This document shows positions 10,965 to 22,690 of a DNA stretch of 64,000 bases, piece by piece (position 1 is the first letter of the stretch; every line of letters begins with the position of its first letter). Origin of the DNA: Amaurobius ferox (lineage: Eukaryota; Arthropoda; Arachnida; Araneae; Amaurobiidae); contig OX578147.1 of the NCBI GenBank assembly GCA_951213105.1, positions 122,961,142-123,025,141 on the forward strand, read 5' to 3'. Under the pieces are notes generated by a model. That model made no database searches. It saw only the letters and a program-made list of their open reading frames with translations, and was not told the origin of the DNA. The translations under genes and the position numbers were made by a program.

Positions 10965-11885
10965 ACTTTCCTTATATACATAATGTATAAGGAATGTATT
11001 GGGACGGGGTCGAAAATTCGAATTCGAGCTTTCGACGGGAGGGCACGTTTCAAGCATCCTTGATCACGAATCAAACATTTTTGAAGTGATGTCTGTGTGT
11101 GCGTGTGTGTGTGTCAGTAAGACTGTGGAGACGATAATTGACGAACGAATGGACCGATTCGAACGAAAGTTGGTACAAAAATCACAATCCGTAAACACTG
11201 GAAGCCTATTGTTTTTATACGCAATCGAATGTTCAGAACCCCTTAAATTTTCGAGTGAAATTTTGAAAAAATCGTCAAAAAATCAAAACCGCTAATAAAG
11301 TTACGCAAATAGACATTTCTTATGTAATTTTTCATTAGAAAACGATTGACATAAATTTTAGAACGCTAACATGAACCGTTCTCGAGATATTGCACATTTT
11401 TCAAAAAAATTATCAAAAAGTAAATTAAAATAAAAAAACATATTTCCTATTGAGAAACATGTTCACTTTTCATATGTAATACCATGCGATAAATTGGGTG
11501 ACATCTTTCTCGTGGATCTAGCTCGTTCCATTCATGAAAAAAAATACTTTAAGTAATACTTTTGTATTTGAACGCCAATAGTCATTTATCTGCCGTAAGA
11601 ATAACTTATTTCTCCGTTCATAACGCTTGGCAAGATTTTGGCGGCGAATTTGGCGGAATGTCGCTAACTTGGCGACATTTTTAATTATTGCCAAATTAAC
11701 GAAAACCTCGCCAAATTGATAAAAATGACGCTAAGTCAATGAAAATTACGACTAATTGAAGAAAATTCAATATCTTGGAAAGAATATAAGTATCTACTAT
11801 AAGAATAACTTTTTTTAACTGTAAAATTATTAAATTCATTGCATCGTATAAGGAAAGTCATGTGTTGCCCACATCAGATTTTTTA
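10965..11885 (+). mobile_element. Family P element, copy A (near full length)
   Basis: The 5' end is a palindrome, ACTTTCCTTATATACATAAT followed by GTATAAGGAATGT. Next come a GACGGGGTCGAAAATTCGAA segment, a TG microsatellite, and conserved blocks including GAACCGTTCTCGAGATATTG. A cluster of TTGGCG/CGCCAA motifs lies near 11640-11720. The 3' end is TATAAGGAAAGTCATGTG followed by TTGCCCACATCAGATTTTT. The sequence TATAAGGAAAGT near the 3' end is the inverse of the 5' ACTTTCCTTATA. Open frames inside are too short and variable to be genes. The class is uncertain: it is non-autonomous, and the ends do not match canonical Helitron or LTR ends. Confidence 0.85.
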
Positions 11886-12715
11886 TATTTACAATTTACG
11901 ATCTACATTTTATATACGGCGTCATTGCGATCTACATATATACGGTGAAAATAATCTGATGTATAGCATTTACATATAGTTAACCAAACATTTCAGAGGA
12001 AACAAATATTATGCAATTTATAATAGAATCGTATCCTAAAAAAAATACAATATTAGGAACATAGTAAATACTGACATAAGATAAAATAATATTAGTGAAA
12101 TCGTTGACATTGCCAAGATTTGACAATCTTTTCAAAGTCAGGTTTATAAGATGAAATAGATAATCGTAAAATCGCGTTCGTCACCTAAAGAATTTCTTGT
12201 TAAGAAATATGATTTTAAAATAGCCGCATCAAAGAATGTGGATTTCAACCAAATAGGTAGAGCTGAAACGGGACATCACATCTTTGTGCCGCATTTGTCC
12301 GGATTCGGTACAAGCTGTTTCTCTTTGGTGTGTTTCCAAATATAATCTTTGGATTTCAAATAAAAATATTGTTGAAGCTTTTTTATGTCCAGATTAAGTT
12401 TACCCTCATTTGTAAAAATATTGAAGATATCTTATTGGAATCAATGAATAAAATGTTGGAAGTGCATGGAATGGAAGGAGGAAAAAGATCTGACTTTATT
12501 TGTCATGGGAATTCTTTAAGAAGGAGTTAATTTTATTTTTTTGTTTACTTATTTATTTATTTTTTTGTAAACATGTATTTCTCTGATCCTTCAACAAGTA
12601 ACTTCCTTTTACCGTTACTTCTCTATATTAAAAAGTGTAGCTGCCCCCGCCGCTGTTTAACAAATTTCTTATTCCTAGAGTTTCTCTGCTTCGTACTGCA
12701 AAAACTATAGCATAC

Positions 12716-14303
12716 AAAAAAATCGGATGTGAACAGAAAATGACTTTCCTTATATAATGCAATGAATTTACTTCTTTAACGGTGAAAGAGAGAGAAAAAA
12801 TCCACGGCACATTGTTTGTAACGTTAAATTGTACATTTGGCGCTTTTCCGGATGACAACATGTAAAACTTTTTCGTACCTAATTAACTTATATTTTACGA
12901 AACTCTAAACTAACAATTATCAATATTTATATCATTCAAAGCAATATAGTCCATATATTTAATTATTTTAATAATAAATTCATCAATTAGGCGTCATTTT
13001 CATTAACTTGGCGCCATTTTTGCAATTTTGACGATATCTTCGTCAATGTGAGGTTAAATATCACCAAGTTGACTATATGTAGAAGAACATTACTTATATA
13101 ATAAAATGTATGCCTATCATATGACGTAATTAAAAATTTGCAAAACATTGCATTCCATTTAGCATCATTTTATCAATTTAGCGACACTTTTATCATTTTG
13201 ATAACATTTTTTTTCAACTTGGCAACAGTTTCGCCAATTTGCCAACAATTAAAAAAGTCGCCAAGTTGGCGATGAGCCGCCAAAATTCGTGGCCAGAATT
13301 CTTTCAAGCTTTACAGACTGAGAAATAGGTTATTCTTAAGTTCTTTCCAAAATATTGAATTTTCACCAATTAATTGTCATTTTCATTGATTTAGCGTCAT
13401 TCTTATCAATTTGAGGCAATTTTTCATCAATTTGGCGACATTTTTATCAATTTGGTGACATTTTTAGCAATTTGGCGACATTTAAAAACTGGCCAAATTG
13501 GCGATATTCCGCCAAATTCGTCGCGAATATTTCATCAAGCATTATATAGTCGGAGAAATCGGTTATTCTTAAAATAGATAAACGACTAATGGCATCCAAA
13601 TAAAAAACTATTACCTGAAGTATCTTCTCTTATAGTAGATTCTTATGTTCTTTCCAAGGTATTGAATTTTTATCAGTCTTCATTTTCATTGATTTAGCGT
13701 CATTTTTATCAATTTGGTGACATTTTTATCAATATGGCGATATTTTCGTCAATTTGGCAACGTTTAAAAAACTCGCCTAAGTCGGCGATATTCAGCCAAA
13801 TTCGTCGCCAAAGTTCGCCAAACATTGTTTACGTAGAAATAGGTTAGCTTTATGGTAGATAAACGACTAATGAACTTAAGATCAGAGGTATTACCCAAAG
13901 CGTCTTCTTTCGTGAATGGAACGAGCTAAATCTACGAGAATGGTGATAATAAACTTATCGCATAATATTACATATGAAAAGTGATCAAATTTCACAATAG
14001 TTAATACGTTTTATGAATTTTATATGATTTTTTGATAAATTTATTTCAAAAATGTGCAATATCTCGAGAACGGTTCATGCTAGCGTTCTAAAGTTTGTGC
14101 AATTCGTTTTCTAAGGGAAAATTACATAAAAATGATTATTTACGAAACTATATTAAAAGTTTTAATTTTTTGATGTTTTTTTCAAAATTCCTTTTAGAAA
14201 TTTAGGTGGATTCTGAACATTCGATTACTTGTAAAAACAATATGCTTCCAGTATTTACGGAATGTGATTTTTGTACCAAATTTTGTTCGAATCGCTGGAC
14301 GAA
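12716..14303 (-). mobile_element. Family P long form, copy G, 5'-truncated
   Basis: It begins on the plus strand with the reverse of the Family P 3' end (AATCGGATGTG...ATGACTTTCCTTATATAATG). It continues with a subfamily-specific segment and then repeated modules of about 280 bp, each carrying TTGGCG/CGCCAA inverted motifs (about 13175-13300, 13370-13560 and 13665-13850). It then runs into the conserved ACGAGCTAAATCTACGAGAA and CTCGAGAACGGTTCATGCTA blocks. Similarity to the full-length relative at 36195-37942 stops near 14303, so the palindromic end and microsatellite are missing. Confidence 0.8.
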
Positions 14304-14739
14304 AATCAATCCTCATGCAATTATGGACGAAAATCATTCCTCATGTAACTATGGACAAAAAATCATAGTAAATCTATTTTATTTTCGCCAGTACGATCAC
14401 AAGGAAAGAATTTAGAGGGTCCAGGTTTGATAACCAAATATTTTGTTTCTTATTTCCCCAAATATCATTTCTGGGAACTTCAGTGGTTCCCGATGGGGGT
14501 GTTTTAACATCCAACCCCCTCCTTGGCGATGCCACTAAGCTTTACTCAACCGTGTACAAATTTTATCAACCAATTAACTTACACCAAGTTTGGCTAACCA
14601 GTTAAATGCCCGAAAAAATTCACATACATGCATTATTGTAAATATAGTTGATTAATATTCAAAAATTCTCAAAATGGTCTATCAAAATCCGAAAATCAGA
14701 CGCATGACCTTATCACAATACATCATTTATATATTCTAT

Positions 14740-14868
14740 GAATTTATATATTCTATTATATTCTATTTATATTATATTATATTATATTTATTTATATTAT
14801 ATATATTATAATATATTATAATAAATTATAATATAATATAATATAATTATATTGTATATATATATATA

Positions 14869-14903
<35 letters not shown>

Positions 14904-15062
14904 CTATTATATAATATATATATATATTATATAATATATATATATTATAGAATTTATATAATATTATAATATATTATATTTATATTATATTATAATTATT
15001 ATATTATATTATATTATATTATATTATTTATATATTCTATGAATCATTTATATATTCTATGA
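14740..15062. repeat. AT/TTATA microsatellite block
   Basis: Alternating TATA and TTATATTATA runs with a pure TA core near 14880-14902. It is bounded by two copies of TTTATATATTCTATGAAT (about 14725 and 15030-15065). No coding content. Confidence 0.9.
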
Positions 15063-15179
15063 ATTGAAGGGAAAGTAATGAAATACTCAACGGATTGCAT
15101 TCATTCAATAACCTCAACAAAATATTTAGATGACATACTTTCCCTTTGACAAACAGTAACATAAAACTAGAACCAAAAT

Positions 15180-15400
15180 GTCGCTTCGATTCAGTCTTCC
15201 TTTTTTCGACAGCCTTACGCCATCATATTGATCCGCGCGATCGTTCCCGCGAAGGGCACTCTTATCCGCTTCCTCAGTCCGTTCCCTGCTCGCGAGACCG
15301 AAGCAACCCCCCGGATACGCTCTGATACGTCCCGCGGTTGACACATGCGGATACTCCGCTTCAGCGGATAAAACACGGATACGCACTCACTGATATATTT
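15180..15400. other. GC/CpG-rich island in AT-rich DNA
   Basis: The sequence turns abruptly GC- and CpG-rich (for example ATCCGCGCGATCGTTCCCGC) and contains repeated GGATACGC/GGATACTCCGC words. The minus-strand frame at 15126-15386 has an arginine-, alanine- and glutamate-rich composition of the kind expected by chance in GC-rich DNA. It could be an unmethylated regulatory island or a mobile element of foreign composition. I do not recognise it. Confidence 0.4.
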
Positions 15401-15639
15401 TCTGGATACTCCAATCTCTCCTCAACCACTTGTGGCTTCAGTTCCCTGTTTTCCCTGAGGATATTTATTATTGATAAACCAGAAACATGAAGATTCCGCC
15501 GTTAGCACACACTGAATGGTAATTGCAGAAGCAGCGTATAACCAGAGGATAGTTATATATGATAGCACTTATTGGATTTTCTGCAAAATTATGTAGAATG
15601 TAACCTCAGTTTCAGAAATGATCTTTGTATTCCCAAAGA

Positions 15640-15961
15640 GGTGACCCTCGTGCCCCTTAAGTTATCAGATCTTCAGATCATAGATCTCCTCAACCTTGTC
15701 CTGTGCCCCTTGCGTTGGCTCTTGCACCATTTGCGTTGTAAGAACTAAGGTTTTGTTGAGGGTGACATGAATTCCGATATCGTGCTGTATTGAAGAGTCA
15801 GCGCCACACACTTGTGCTGTGTACGTGCAATGTGTGGTGGCAACGGAATGTGGTGAGAGGATTTTGCTGGTCCTGGAGTTGGTGTGCACAAGCCCCCTTT
15901 TTGCCAATGCTAGATGCGCTGAAAGTGCTGTTTGTCCTGACGGGAGCGAGTACATATTTGG
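15640..15961 (+). other. GC-elevated possible exon ending at a consensus splice donor
   Basis: A block of near-50% GC ends at TTTGG/GTAAGTA, a strong 5' splice-site consensus with GT at 15962-15963. The plus frame leading into it is open from about 15770 and finishes CAESAVCPDGSEYIFG, a cysteine-containing sequence that looks protein-like. A longer minus-strand frame (15665-15976, 103 codons) also runs through the block but has no supporting splice signals. I cannot name a family, and no upstream or downstream exon was found. It could be an exon of a split gene, a pseudogene or chance. Confidence 0.3.
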
Positions 15962-15999
15962 GTAAGTAAAGTGCAAGTTGCTTCAGTAATTTCAACGAC

Positions 16000-17912
16000 G
16001 AATTTATCTGTACTCAAACTAATATGTTGTTCAGTACCCGCGGATGAATTGGACCAAGATGGATCCTACAAGATATTTGAATAAACAGAAAATGGCATCA
16101 ATTCTACAAGCAAAATATTTATATAAAACTACAATTAATACCAAATAACCTAAGAATATATATGTTACAAACCAATACTCTCACATATGCCCATAAAAAG
16201 AGAACCGTAGAGAAATATATTTTAATAAGTGAGCAGATGGCTTTGTCACAAATACACACAGCAAGCGGTTTTTAAAAATATTTGGTTTTATTATGCTTGG
16301 GTATAATTTTAATTTTTCCGCTTTTTTAATTTTAATGTTAAAAATTGTTTGTTAATTTTTAGTGTTAAAAATTTGATTGTCATTGTTAAAATGTTTAATT
16401 ATTAAAATTTTTATTGTTAAAAATATTTATCTTTTTTAAAAATTCACTTTTAAGTATTAGTTTACAAAGACATTGTTTTTTAGAATATTATTTTTTCCCA
16501 AAGGTACTTGGAAGTCGGTTAAGGGTTCATCTCGCCTTTAAAAATTTTAAATAACACATTTTATTTTTAAATTTTAACTTAATTTTGCAACTCAATGCAT
16601 TCCGAAGAGGCCAATACCAATTACTTTATTGTACGTTCAACCAGTGGCGAGATATTTAAAAAAAATAAAAGGCTAAACCCGCCGTTTCAGTGGATTTACC
16701 TTAGAACTTTAACCTTGTTTATCTAAGAGCATGGGGTTCGTGATACGCATGATATCTCATGAACAATTTAACACCATTTTCTGAAACTTTTTTAATAGAA
16801 GAGTGATACAATGATGCTTCAATTGAACCATTATCTATGCTTTAGTTAATAAAATTAAAAAAATAAATATATTGTTTAAACAAAGAGGTCGAAAACGGGT
16901 ATTTTTACTCACTTACCTAATTTAAGCACTGAAAATGGAAATAGCAAAAATTCATAATTAAAAAATTAAACGCTAGTGCGCTCTTTGTTTTTATGTTGTA
17001 ATTATTTAAATTGAGCAAAGCTTAAATACATTACTTTCCGCACAATAAAATGTAGAAATTTGAAACACAACAAACATCACGTTAATAAATTTTTAAGTAT
17101 ATAAATATCATTAATTTACCATTTTGAAACTTTTCCGGTGATCATGTATATAAGTTTCAGTATGTCTGAAATTTTTACGCATTTATCTTTAATAGTTAAT
17201 TTATAAAAAAAATTAAACTTTAGTGCACTTTCAAATGCTTATTGCATGTTAAAAGTGTATTACCCCCTTAAGCAACAAGTAATGAATATTGTTGTCTCAA
17301 GAGATTCAGACCAACGGGGGAAATTGAAAATACTAAATTGAAAGGATAATTAAAGAAAATATTAGATTTCTTAAAATTGGTTAAATATCCTTAAATGGTT
17401 GGGACTCACTTTTTTGCAAAATATAAGAGGTCATCTAAAGGAATGGCCGATATCTGCTAAAATTGGTTTGTGAGCGTTAAAAGAAAATCTGCAATCAGAG
17501 ATCGAGCTATAATTTTTCCAGAAGAGTAGAAATACTCCCTGACTTCATTTGAAGGAGTATTTTGCTTTCCAAAGGAGTAATTTTTAACAAATGTACAATC
17601 ACCCTCAAATTTCCAGGTATTTATTAAATTTATTGTATTTTGTATAAGAAAACAATACAGGGTTATCTCCCAACAGGATATGAATTTCTCACTTTTCTAC
17701 GTTGATAAAAATAAGATTTAAGAAATGCACTATACTCTGTGTTAATAAGCAAAATACATTGTATATTTAATAGCATAATTAATATGCCTTATGAAATGAG
17801 TTTTTAAATGTTTACCAAATTTTAGACTTTTAGGATCATCTGTCAATTTTCCGAGTAGCAATCTTGAACTATGAATTCGTCATAGTATAATTGACAATGT
17901 TTTTATGTCTTT
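16000..17912. other. AT-rich DNA, low-complexity patches only
   Basis: Runs built on GTTAAAAAT words lie near 16320-16440. Otherwise no gene or placed repeat was seen. Confidence 0.5.
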
Positions 17913-18036
17913 ACTTTTCTTATATATATAATGTATAAGGAAAGTATTGTGACGGGGTCGAAAATTCGAATTCGAGTTTTCGACGGGAGAGCACGTTTCA
18001 AGCATCCCTGATCACGAATCAAACACTTTTGAAGTG

Positions 18037-18071
<35 letters not shown>

Positions 18072-18836
18072 TCTGTGGAGACGATAACTGACGAACGAAT
18101 GGACCAATTCGAACGAAATTTGGTACAAAAATCACAATCCGTGAATACTGAAAGTCTATTGATTTTAAACGTAATCGAATGTTTAGAATCCCCCTAAATT
18201 GTCGAGTGAAATTTTGAAAAAATCATCAAAAAATCAAAACCTTTAATAAAGTTGTGCAAATAGACATTTCTATTGTAATTTTTCCTTAGAAAACGATTGA
18301 CATAAACTCTAGAACGCTAGCATAAACCGTTCTCGAGATATTGCACATTTTTTAAATAAATTTATCAAAAAATCCCATAAATTAAAAAAATATATATTAA
18401 CTGTTGAGAAAGATGTTCACTTTTCATATGTAATGCCATGCGATAAATTGGGTGACATCATTATCGTTGATCTAGCTCGTTCCGTTCATGAGAAAAGATA
18501 CTTTGAGTAATACTTTTGTATTTGAACGCTAATAGTTATTTATCTGCTATAAGAATATTTCTCCGTCCATAACGCTTGGCGAGATTTTGGCGCCGAATTT
18601 GGAGGAATGTCGCCAACTTGGCAACTTTTTGAAATGTTGCCAAATTAACGGAAATCTCGCCAAATGGATAAAAATGACATTAAATCAGTGAAAATAATGA
18701 CTAATTGACAAAAATTCAATTCCTTGGAAAGAATATAAATAGCTACTATAAGAAAAACCTATTTTTTTATTGTAAAAATAGTAAATTCATTGCATTATAT
18801 AAGGAAAGTCATGTGTTGCCCACATCAGATTTTTTT
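17913..18836 (+). mobile_element. Family P element, copy B (near full length)
   Basis: It has the same order of blocks as copy A: 5' palindrome around 17913-17945, GACGGGGTCGAAAATTCGAA, TG/GA microsatellite at 18038-18070, CGTTCTCGAGATATTGCACA, the CGCCAACTTGGCAAC region near 18610, and a 3' end at GTGTTGCCCACATCAGATTT. It is only a few percent to about ten percent diverged from copy A by eye. It ends next to the hAT fragment at 18972. Confidence 0.85.
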
Positions 18837-18971
18837 TCGTGAAAATAACTAATCATTTAATTCATCTTAAAAAAGTTACCTTACCTTTGATTTAGTTTCT
18901 CCTTATGGTTGTAAACAAACAAGGGTAAAATAAAATAAAAAACCTATTAAGTAAAATATTTTTTTTTCCTT

Positions 18972-19325
18972 TTAAAATTCCAACCTACTTTGCTTTTGGC
19001 TTTTCCATAAATGAACAGCTTTTTCAAAATTTAATTTAAGTGAAACATTTCCATTCTCTTCACAAAAGTTTGGACCCAGTTGCGAAAGACGAGTTAAAAC
19101 ATCTACATGTTTTTCACCCAGTCTGCTTCGTTTTTGAGTTCTGATTCCATTTTGTGTTGAACATCCTCTCTCGCACACAGTTGTTAAAAGAGGAATAACC
19201 AATGCTATTTGAGCAAGTGCTGAAAATCCAGGGTATATTGGCATATCATCCACTGTGGAGGACAAAATTAATTTGCAGAACTCATTTAATTTCATGTTAG
19301 GTTTTCTACAATATAAAGATTGCAT
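18972..19325 (-). CDS. hAT transposase C-terminal (dimerisation) fragment, ZNF862-like
   Basis: A 117-codon minus-strand frame whose residues about 30-85 fit the hAT C-terminal dimerisation domain. It shows YPGFSALAQIALVIPLLTT, then CERGCSTQNGIRTQKRSRLG, then a leucine-rich DVLTRLSQLG. In the family this reads roughly CERGFSxMNxIKTxxRxRL and forms the dimer interface of the RNase H-like transposase. The frame stays open a further 11 or so codons upstream of the first Met, to a stop near 19360, so the Met is arbitrary. The DDE catalytic core and BED zinc finger are missing. It is probably a transposon relic. A domesticated-gene exon is less likely because no other exon was found. Confidence 0.7.
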   Translation of the reverse strand: MQSLYCRKPNMKLNEFCKLILSSTVDDMPIYPGFSALAQIALVIPLLTTVCERGCSTQNGIRTQKRSRLGEKHVDVLTRLSQLGPNFCEENGNVSLKLNFEKAVHLWKSQKQSRLEF

Positions 19326-19360
19326 TTGAAAAATAAGAAATTGCTTAGTTTCAAACCAAA

Positions 19361-20463
19361 TATGTTTAATTTGCTATTCTAAAATGCAATATTATTTTTT
19401 TTTGTTTACAAAATCGGTGCGTAAAAATACGCATTACTTAATTTATAAAGCGTAATTACTTATTTTATAGCGTGAAATACGCATATAAAGGTGTTGTCTC
19501 TGTCTGCAATTATACGTCTTTTAAGTCATAATTAGATGATAAAGACATTCCATAAATTTAATAAGATTTCTTTTAAAAGTAATTCTGGTAGTTAATAAAT
19601 ATTCTATGTATTTAATAAACTGATTAATAACTTCAATTAATGTAGATTTAAGACTTCGAAAAGTAGTCTCTCATATTTGCATTGCGAGTAGTAGTCTGTT
19701 TCAAATATAATATATAGTATTAGTTTAGGTTTTTTTCATTGAATAAACGAATACTATTCAAAATTACAGGAATTGGATATGCATTTTTCACACAATTATA
19801 AATTTAGAAATGGATAATTTACAAAATTTACTAAAATTGTTAAATCTCCACCAAAACATGTTGCAACATTAAAAAAGAATATAACATCTAAAATTAAATC
19901 ATAGTGTAACTTAAAAACGAAACCACAGTTTTAGCAATCAAACACAATACACTTAAGGAACTGGATTGCTTTCTTTATAACTCTGAAATTATATCTTTTT
20001 GATTTTGATTAATATCGTCCTTTTAAAAGCGGAGTTCAAAACTTGTAAGTTTCATTTCAAAATGTTAGATTTTTTTTTTCGCTTTTTCCACTTCAATTCT
20101 TATTATTTCTAAAATGTTTAAAGATGATGTTATCTTTGGCATAAAAAGCAAAATTTTTGAAGGTGATATTTTTTTTACTTTTAATATAAAAAATGAAAAC
20201 ACAGTTTCGGGAAAACATAAAATATACATTGTGTTGAGTTAAATTTGGATCAAAATTTGTTTTCCGCAAAATTAGGAAAACATTAATATTTTTATTCCAT
20301 AAAAATAAGAACTTGAAAGAAATTTCGTCACCGCCCATATGCTATGCGAATATCACTGGCTAAAGTCGTAGTCAATGAATTCAAAAAATTTGTAACAAAT
20401 TCAAGTGCGATTAAATAAGTATTTTGAAAATTCCATAGCTGAAATCCAAATAAATCGCTTTGT
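19361..20463. other. AT-rich DNA, nothing recognised
   Basis: No extension of the hAT fragment could be followed here. The minus-strand frame at 20093-20338 is Phe/Lys/Asn-rich as expected from A/T runs and is rejected as a gene. Confidence 0.5.
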
Positions 20464-20857
20464 ACTTTCTCATACTATATAGAAAGTAATTGTTTTCACG
20501 AAAATCTTCGATTTCGATATTTTGATGCCAATATATATTTTAGGACCTCCTGAACCTCCTGACCACGTTTTGACTATTTTTAGAGCGATGTCCGTCTGTT
20601 CAAGTCCGAAAATTCAAATTCGAATTTTCGACTGAAGAGCCCGTTTCAAGCATTTCTGAACTCGAATGTTTCAAAGTTTGAACATGAAGTTTTGAGGTGA
20701 TGTCTGTGTGTATGTATATGTTTGTCAGTTTTTGTATATGTTTGTATGTGTGTGTGTGTGTGTATGTGTGAAAGCCCCAGGCCGTCCGACTCGTCCAGAG
20801 GACTTAGAGTATCTATTTGGACGGCCGGAGTGTGTGTGTGTATGTGTGTGTGTGTGT

Positions 20858-20889
<32 letters not shown>

Positions 20890-21730
20890 TAGTGTGTGTG
20901 TATGTTAGCGTGTGTATGACAGCGATATGTCACGAACGAATGGAGCCATTCGAAACAAGTATGCTATTGCAATGGAGCCATTCGAAAAAATTTTGTATTG
21001 CAATTAGTGAATATTGCAACTCTCTTGATTTTTAACGCGATAGAATGTTTGACCCCTCCCCCCTTTTTCAACGAATGCATTTTCTGAAAACATCTTTTAA
21101 AAAACAGGAACTATAATAACGTTATACATAATAATTTATCATTAGTAAAAGTGGTTTATCATCTGAAAACGAAAGGCGTCCACTTTAGAACGGTAGCATG
21201 AACAGTTCTCAAGATATAGCACGTTTTCAGATAAACTTATCAAAAAGGTTACATAAAATTTAAATAAGTAGCAAGTATCCGTAAATAGGTTGTCCTTGGC
21301 GATAAATTTGGCAAAATATCGCCAACTAAGCAGTCTTTGAAACATCTCCGAATTAGCAAACAAATATGAACCCAAATTTGATGAAAATTTAATATTTTCT
21401 AATGATTGAAATACGTATACTAAATTCCGTATATTAGTGCGTGTATTAACTTAATTTAATATAAGAACTATACTACTTATTGGATTCTTGTGATCATTCT
21501 AGTGCTCATATTAGATTTACGTAAAATCAAAATAGTTTTTGATGTCACGTAATACAATTCACGATTCATTTGATTTCACGTAATACAATTCACGTAACAT
21601 TTCACAATTTATTCATTGTTTAAAACATTCTGCCATGAATCTTGTACTACCTTATTAGTTTTCTGTGAAACAAATAAAATCATTGCCTCATGTAGTGAAA
21701 AGCACATGCTGTCCACATTAGATTTTTTTT
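20464..21730 (+). mobile_element. Family P subfamily 2 element (full length)
   Basis: The start is a different palindrome, ACTTTCTCATACTATATAGA followed by AAGTA. The interior keeps Family P landmarks: AAATTCGAATTTTCGAC, a long TG/TATG microsatellite at 20700-20910, a CATTCGAAA motif pair, and a GCGATAAATTTGGCAAAATA-type block. The 3' end (AGCACATGCTGTCCACATTAGATTTT) corresponds to the AGTCATGTGTTGCCCACATCAGATTT end of the main family. Length is 1.27 kb. A SINE tail piece is inserted in the microsatellite. Confidence 0.75.
20773..20827 (+). mobile_element. Short SINE-tail-like insert in TG microsatellite
   Basis: The piece runs CAGGCCGTCCGACTCGTCC ... GGACGGCCGG and interrupts an otherwise continuous TG repeat. 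A near-identical segment occurs inside the SINE stack at 48440-48485. It is related to the GGCCGTCC...GGACGGTCTGGG tail hairpin of the main SINE family. Confidence 0.6.
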
Positions 21731-22178
21731 AAATATACAAATCTATCTTGCCGTGCGCAAATTAATCGGAGGTTGTTTTAAAGTAGGTGTTAGATAACTT
21801 TCCTCCTGAGTATATATAAACGTCTAAAAGCTGATTAAATTTTGCTTTAAAATGCAATTGATGTCAAATTAACTTGATGTTAATATTTGGATGAATTGCT
21901 TTTGCTAGTGCTCTTAGAGAACTGCTTAAAGTGCTGCTTAGAGTGTGTTTAGTTAGTTGCCTAGAAGATAAAATTTATCTCATAATGACACTAAATTAAT
22001 ACAGTTACTGAAAAAAAATTTCGGAACACACAGCAGAATGCATACAAGAACAATCAAACATTTATGGGCGCACACCTCTTACATTAAGTATCAGGCTACG
22101 TAATTTTGAAACTTTTTCAGAAGTATTTATATTTTATCAAAATATTTATTAGTATTCTTATTAAAATGCAAGCAGTAA

Positions 22179-22183
<5 letters not shown>

Positions 22184-22209
<26 letters not shown>
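22184..22209. repeat. TA microsatellite
   Basis: An uninterrupted TA dinucleotide run of about 13 units. Confidence 0.95.
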
Positions 22210-22224
22210 GCGAATTTTTAGTTT

Positions 22225-22690
22225 CCGAAGGATCTGGTATACTTTTCAAATCCCCCCCTATTGCCTCCCCACTCCCGTGAAGAAACTGAAAATCCAGCTC
22301 CGTTATGTTCTACCGATTCTATAAAAGTCTCATCATTCTAGGTTATCAAAAAAGATGGTTTCTGGAGGTTCTGGAAATACTTTTTAATTCCCCCTCCATT
22401 TTGTAAGCCAAAAATCTGGCCAATCTCCATTGGAGGTCAAAACCTGGCTCAGTTGGCTATTATCCGGTAGTCGATAATATAAGTCTGCAAATATTCATCC
22501 TTCCAAGTCATCAGTGAGGGCGTCTGGAAGATCAAGAAAGATTTCAAGAAGCTGTCCGGTGCCATATAAAAAACCATTCTTCCTGGGAGGGAAAATGATT
22601 ATCAGACTCCGCTGTGATCTGTTCTGTTGTCGATACTGTAAGTGAGCAAAAATTTATCAATCTAGTTCAACGAGGGGGTCGGGGTTCTGG
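22225..22690 (+). repeat. About 150-bp diverged tandem repeat, three units
   Basis: Three consecutive segments (about 22225-22350, 22355-22510 and 22515-22690) share an order of motifs: a TCTGGAGGTTCTGG-like start, a C-rich stretch, a CCGxTxTGxTCT word and an ATATAAGTCTGCAAATATTC-like end. GC content is higher than the surroundings. No frame stays open across the units. Confidence 0.5.

Noticed and set aside
20093..20338. Minus-strand 81-codon frame as a gene
   Set aside because: Its composition (Phe, Asn, Lys, Ile) follows from A/T runs, with no domain, splice or promoter support.
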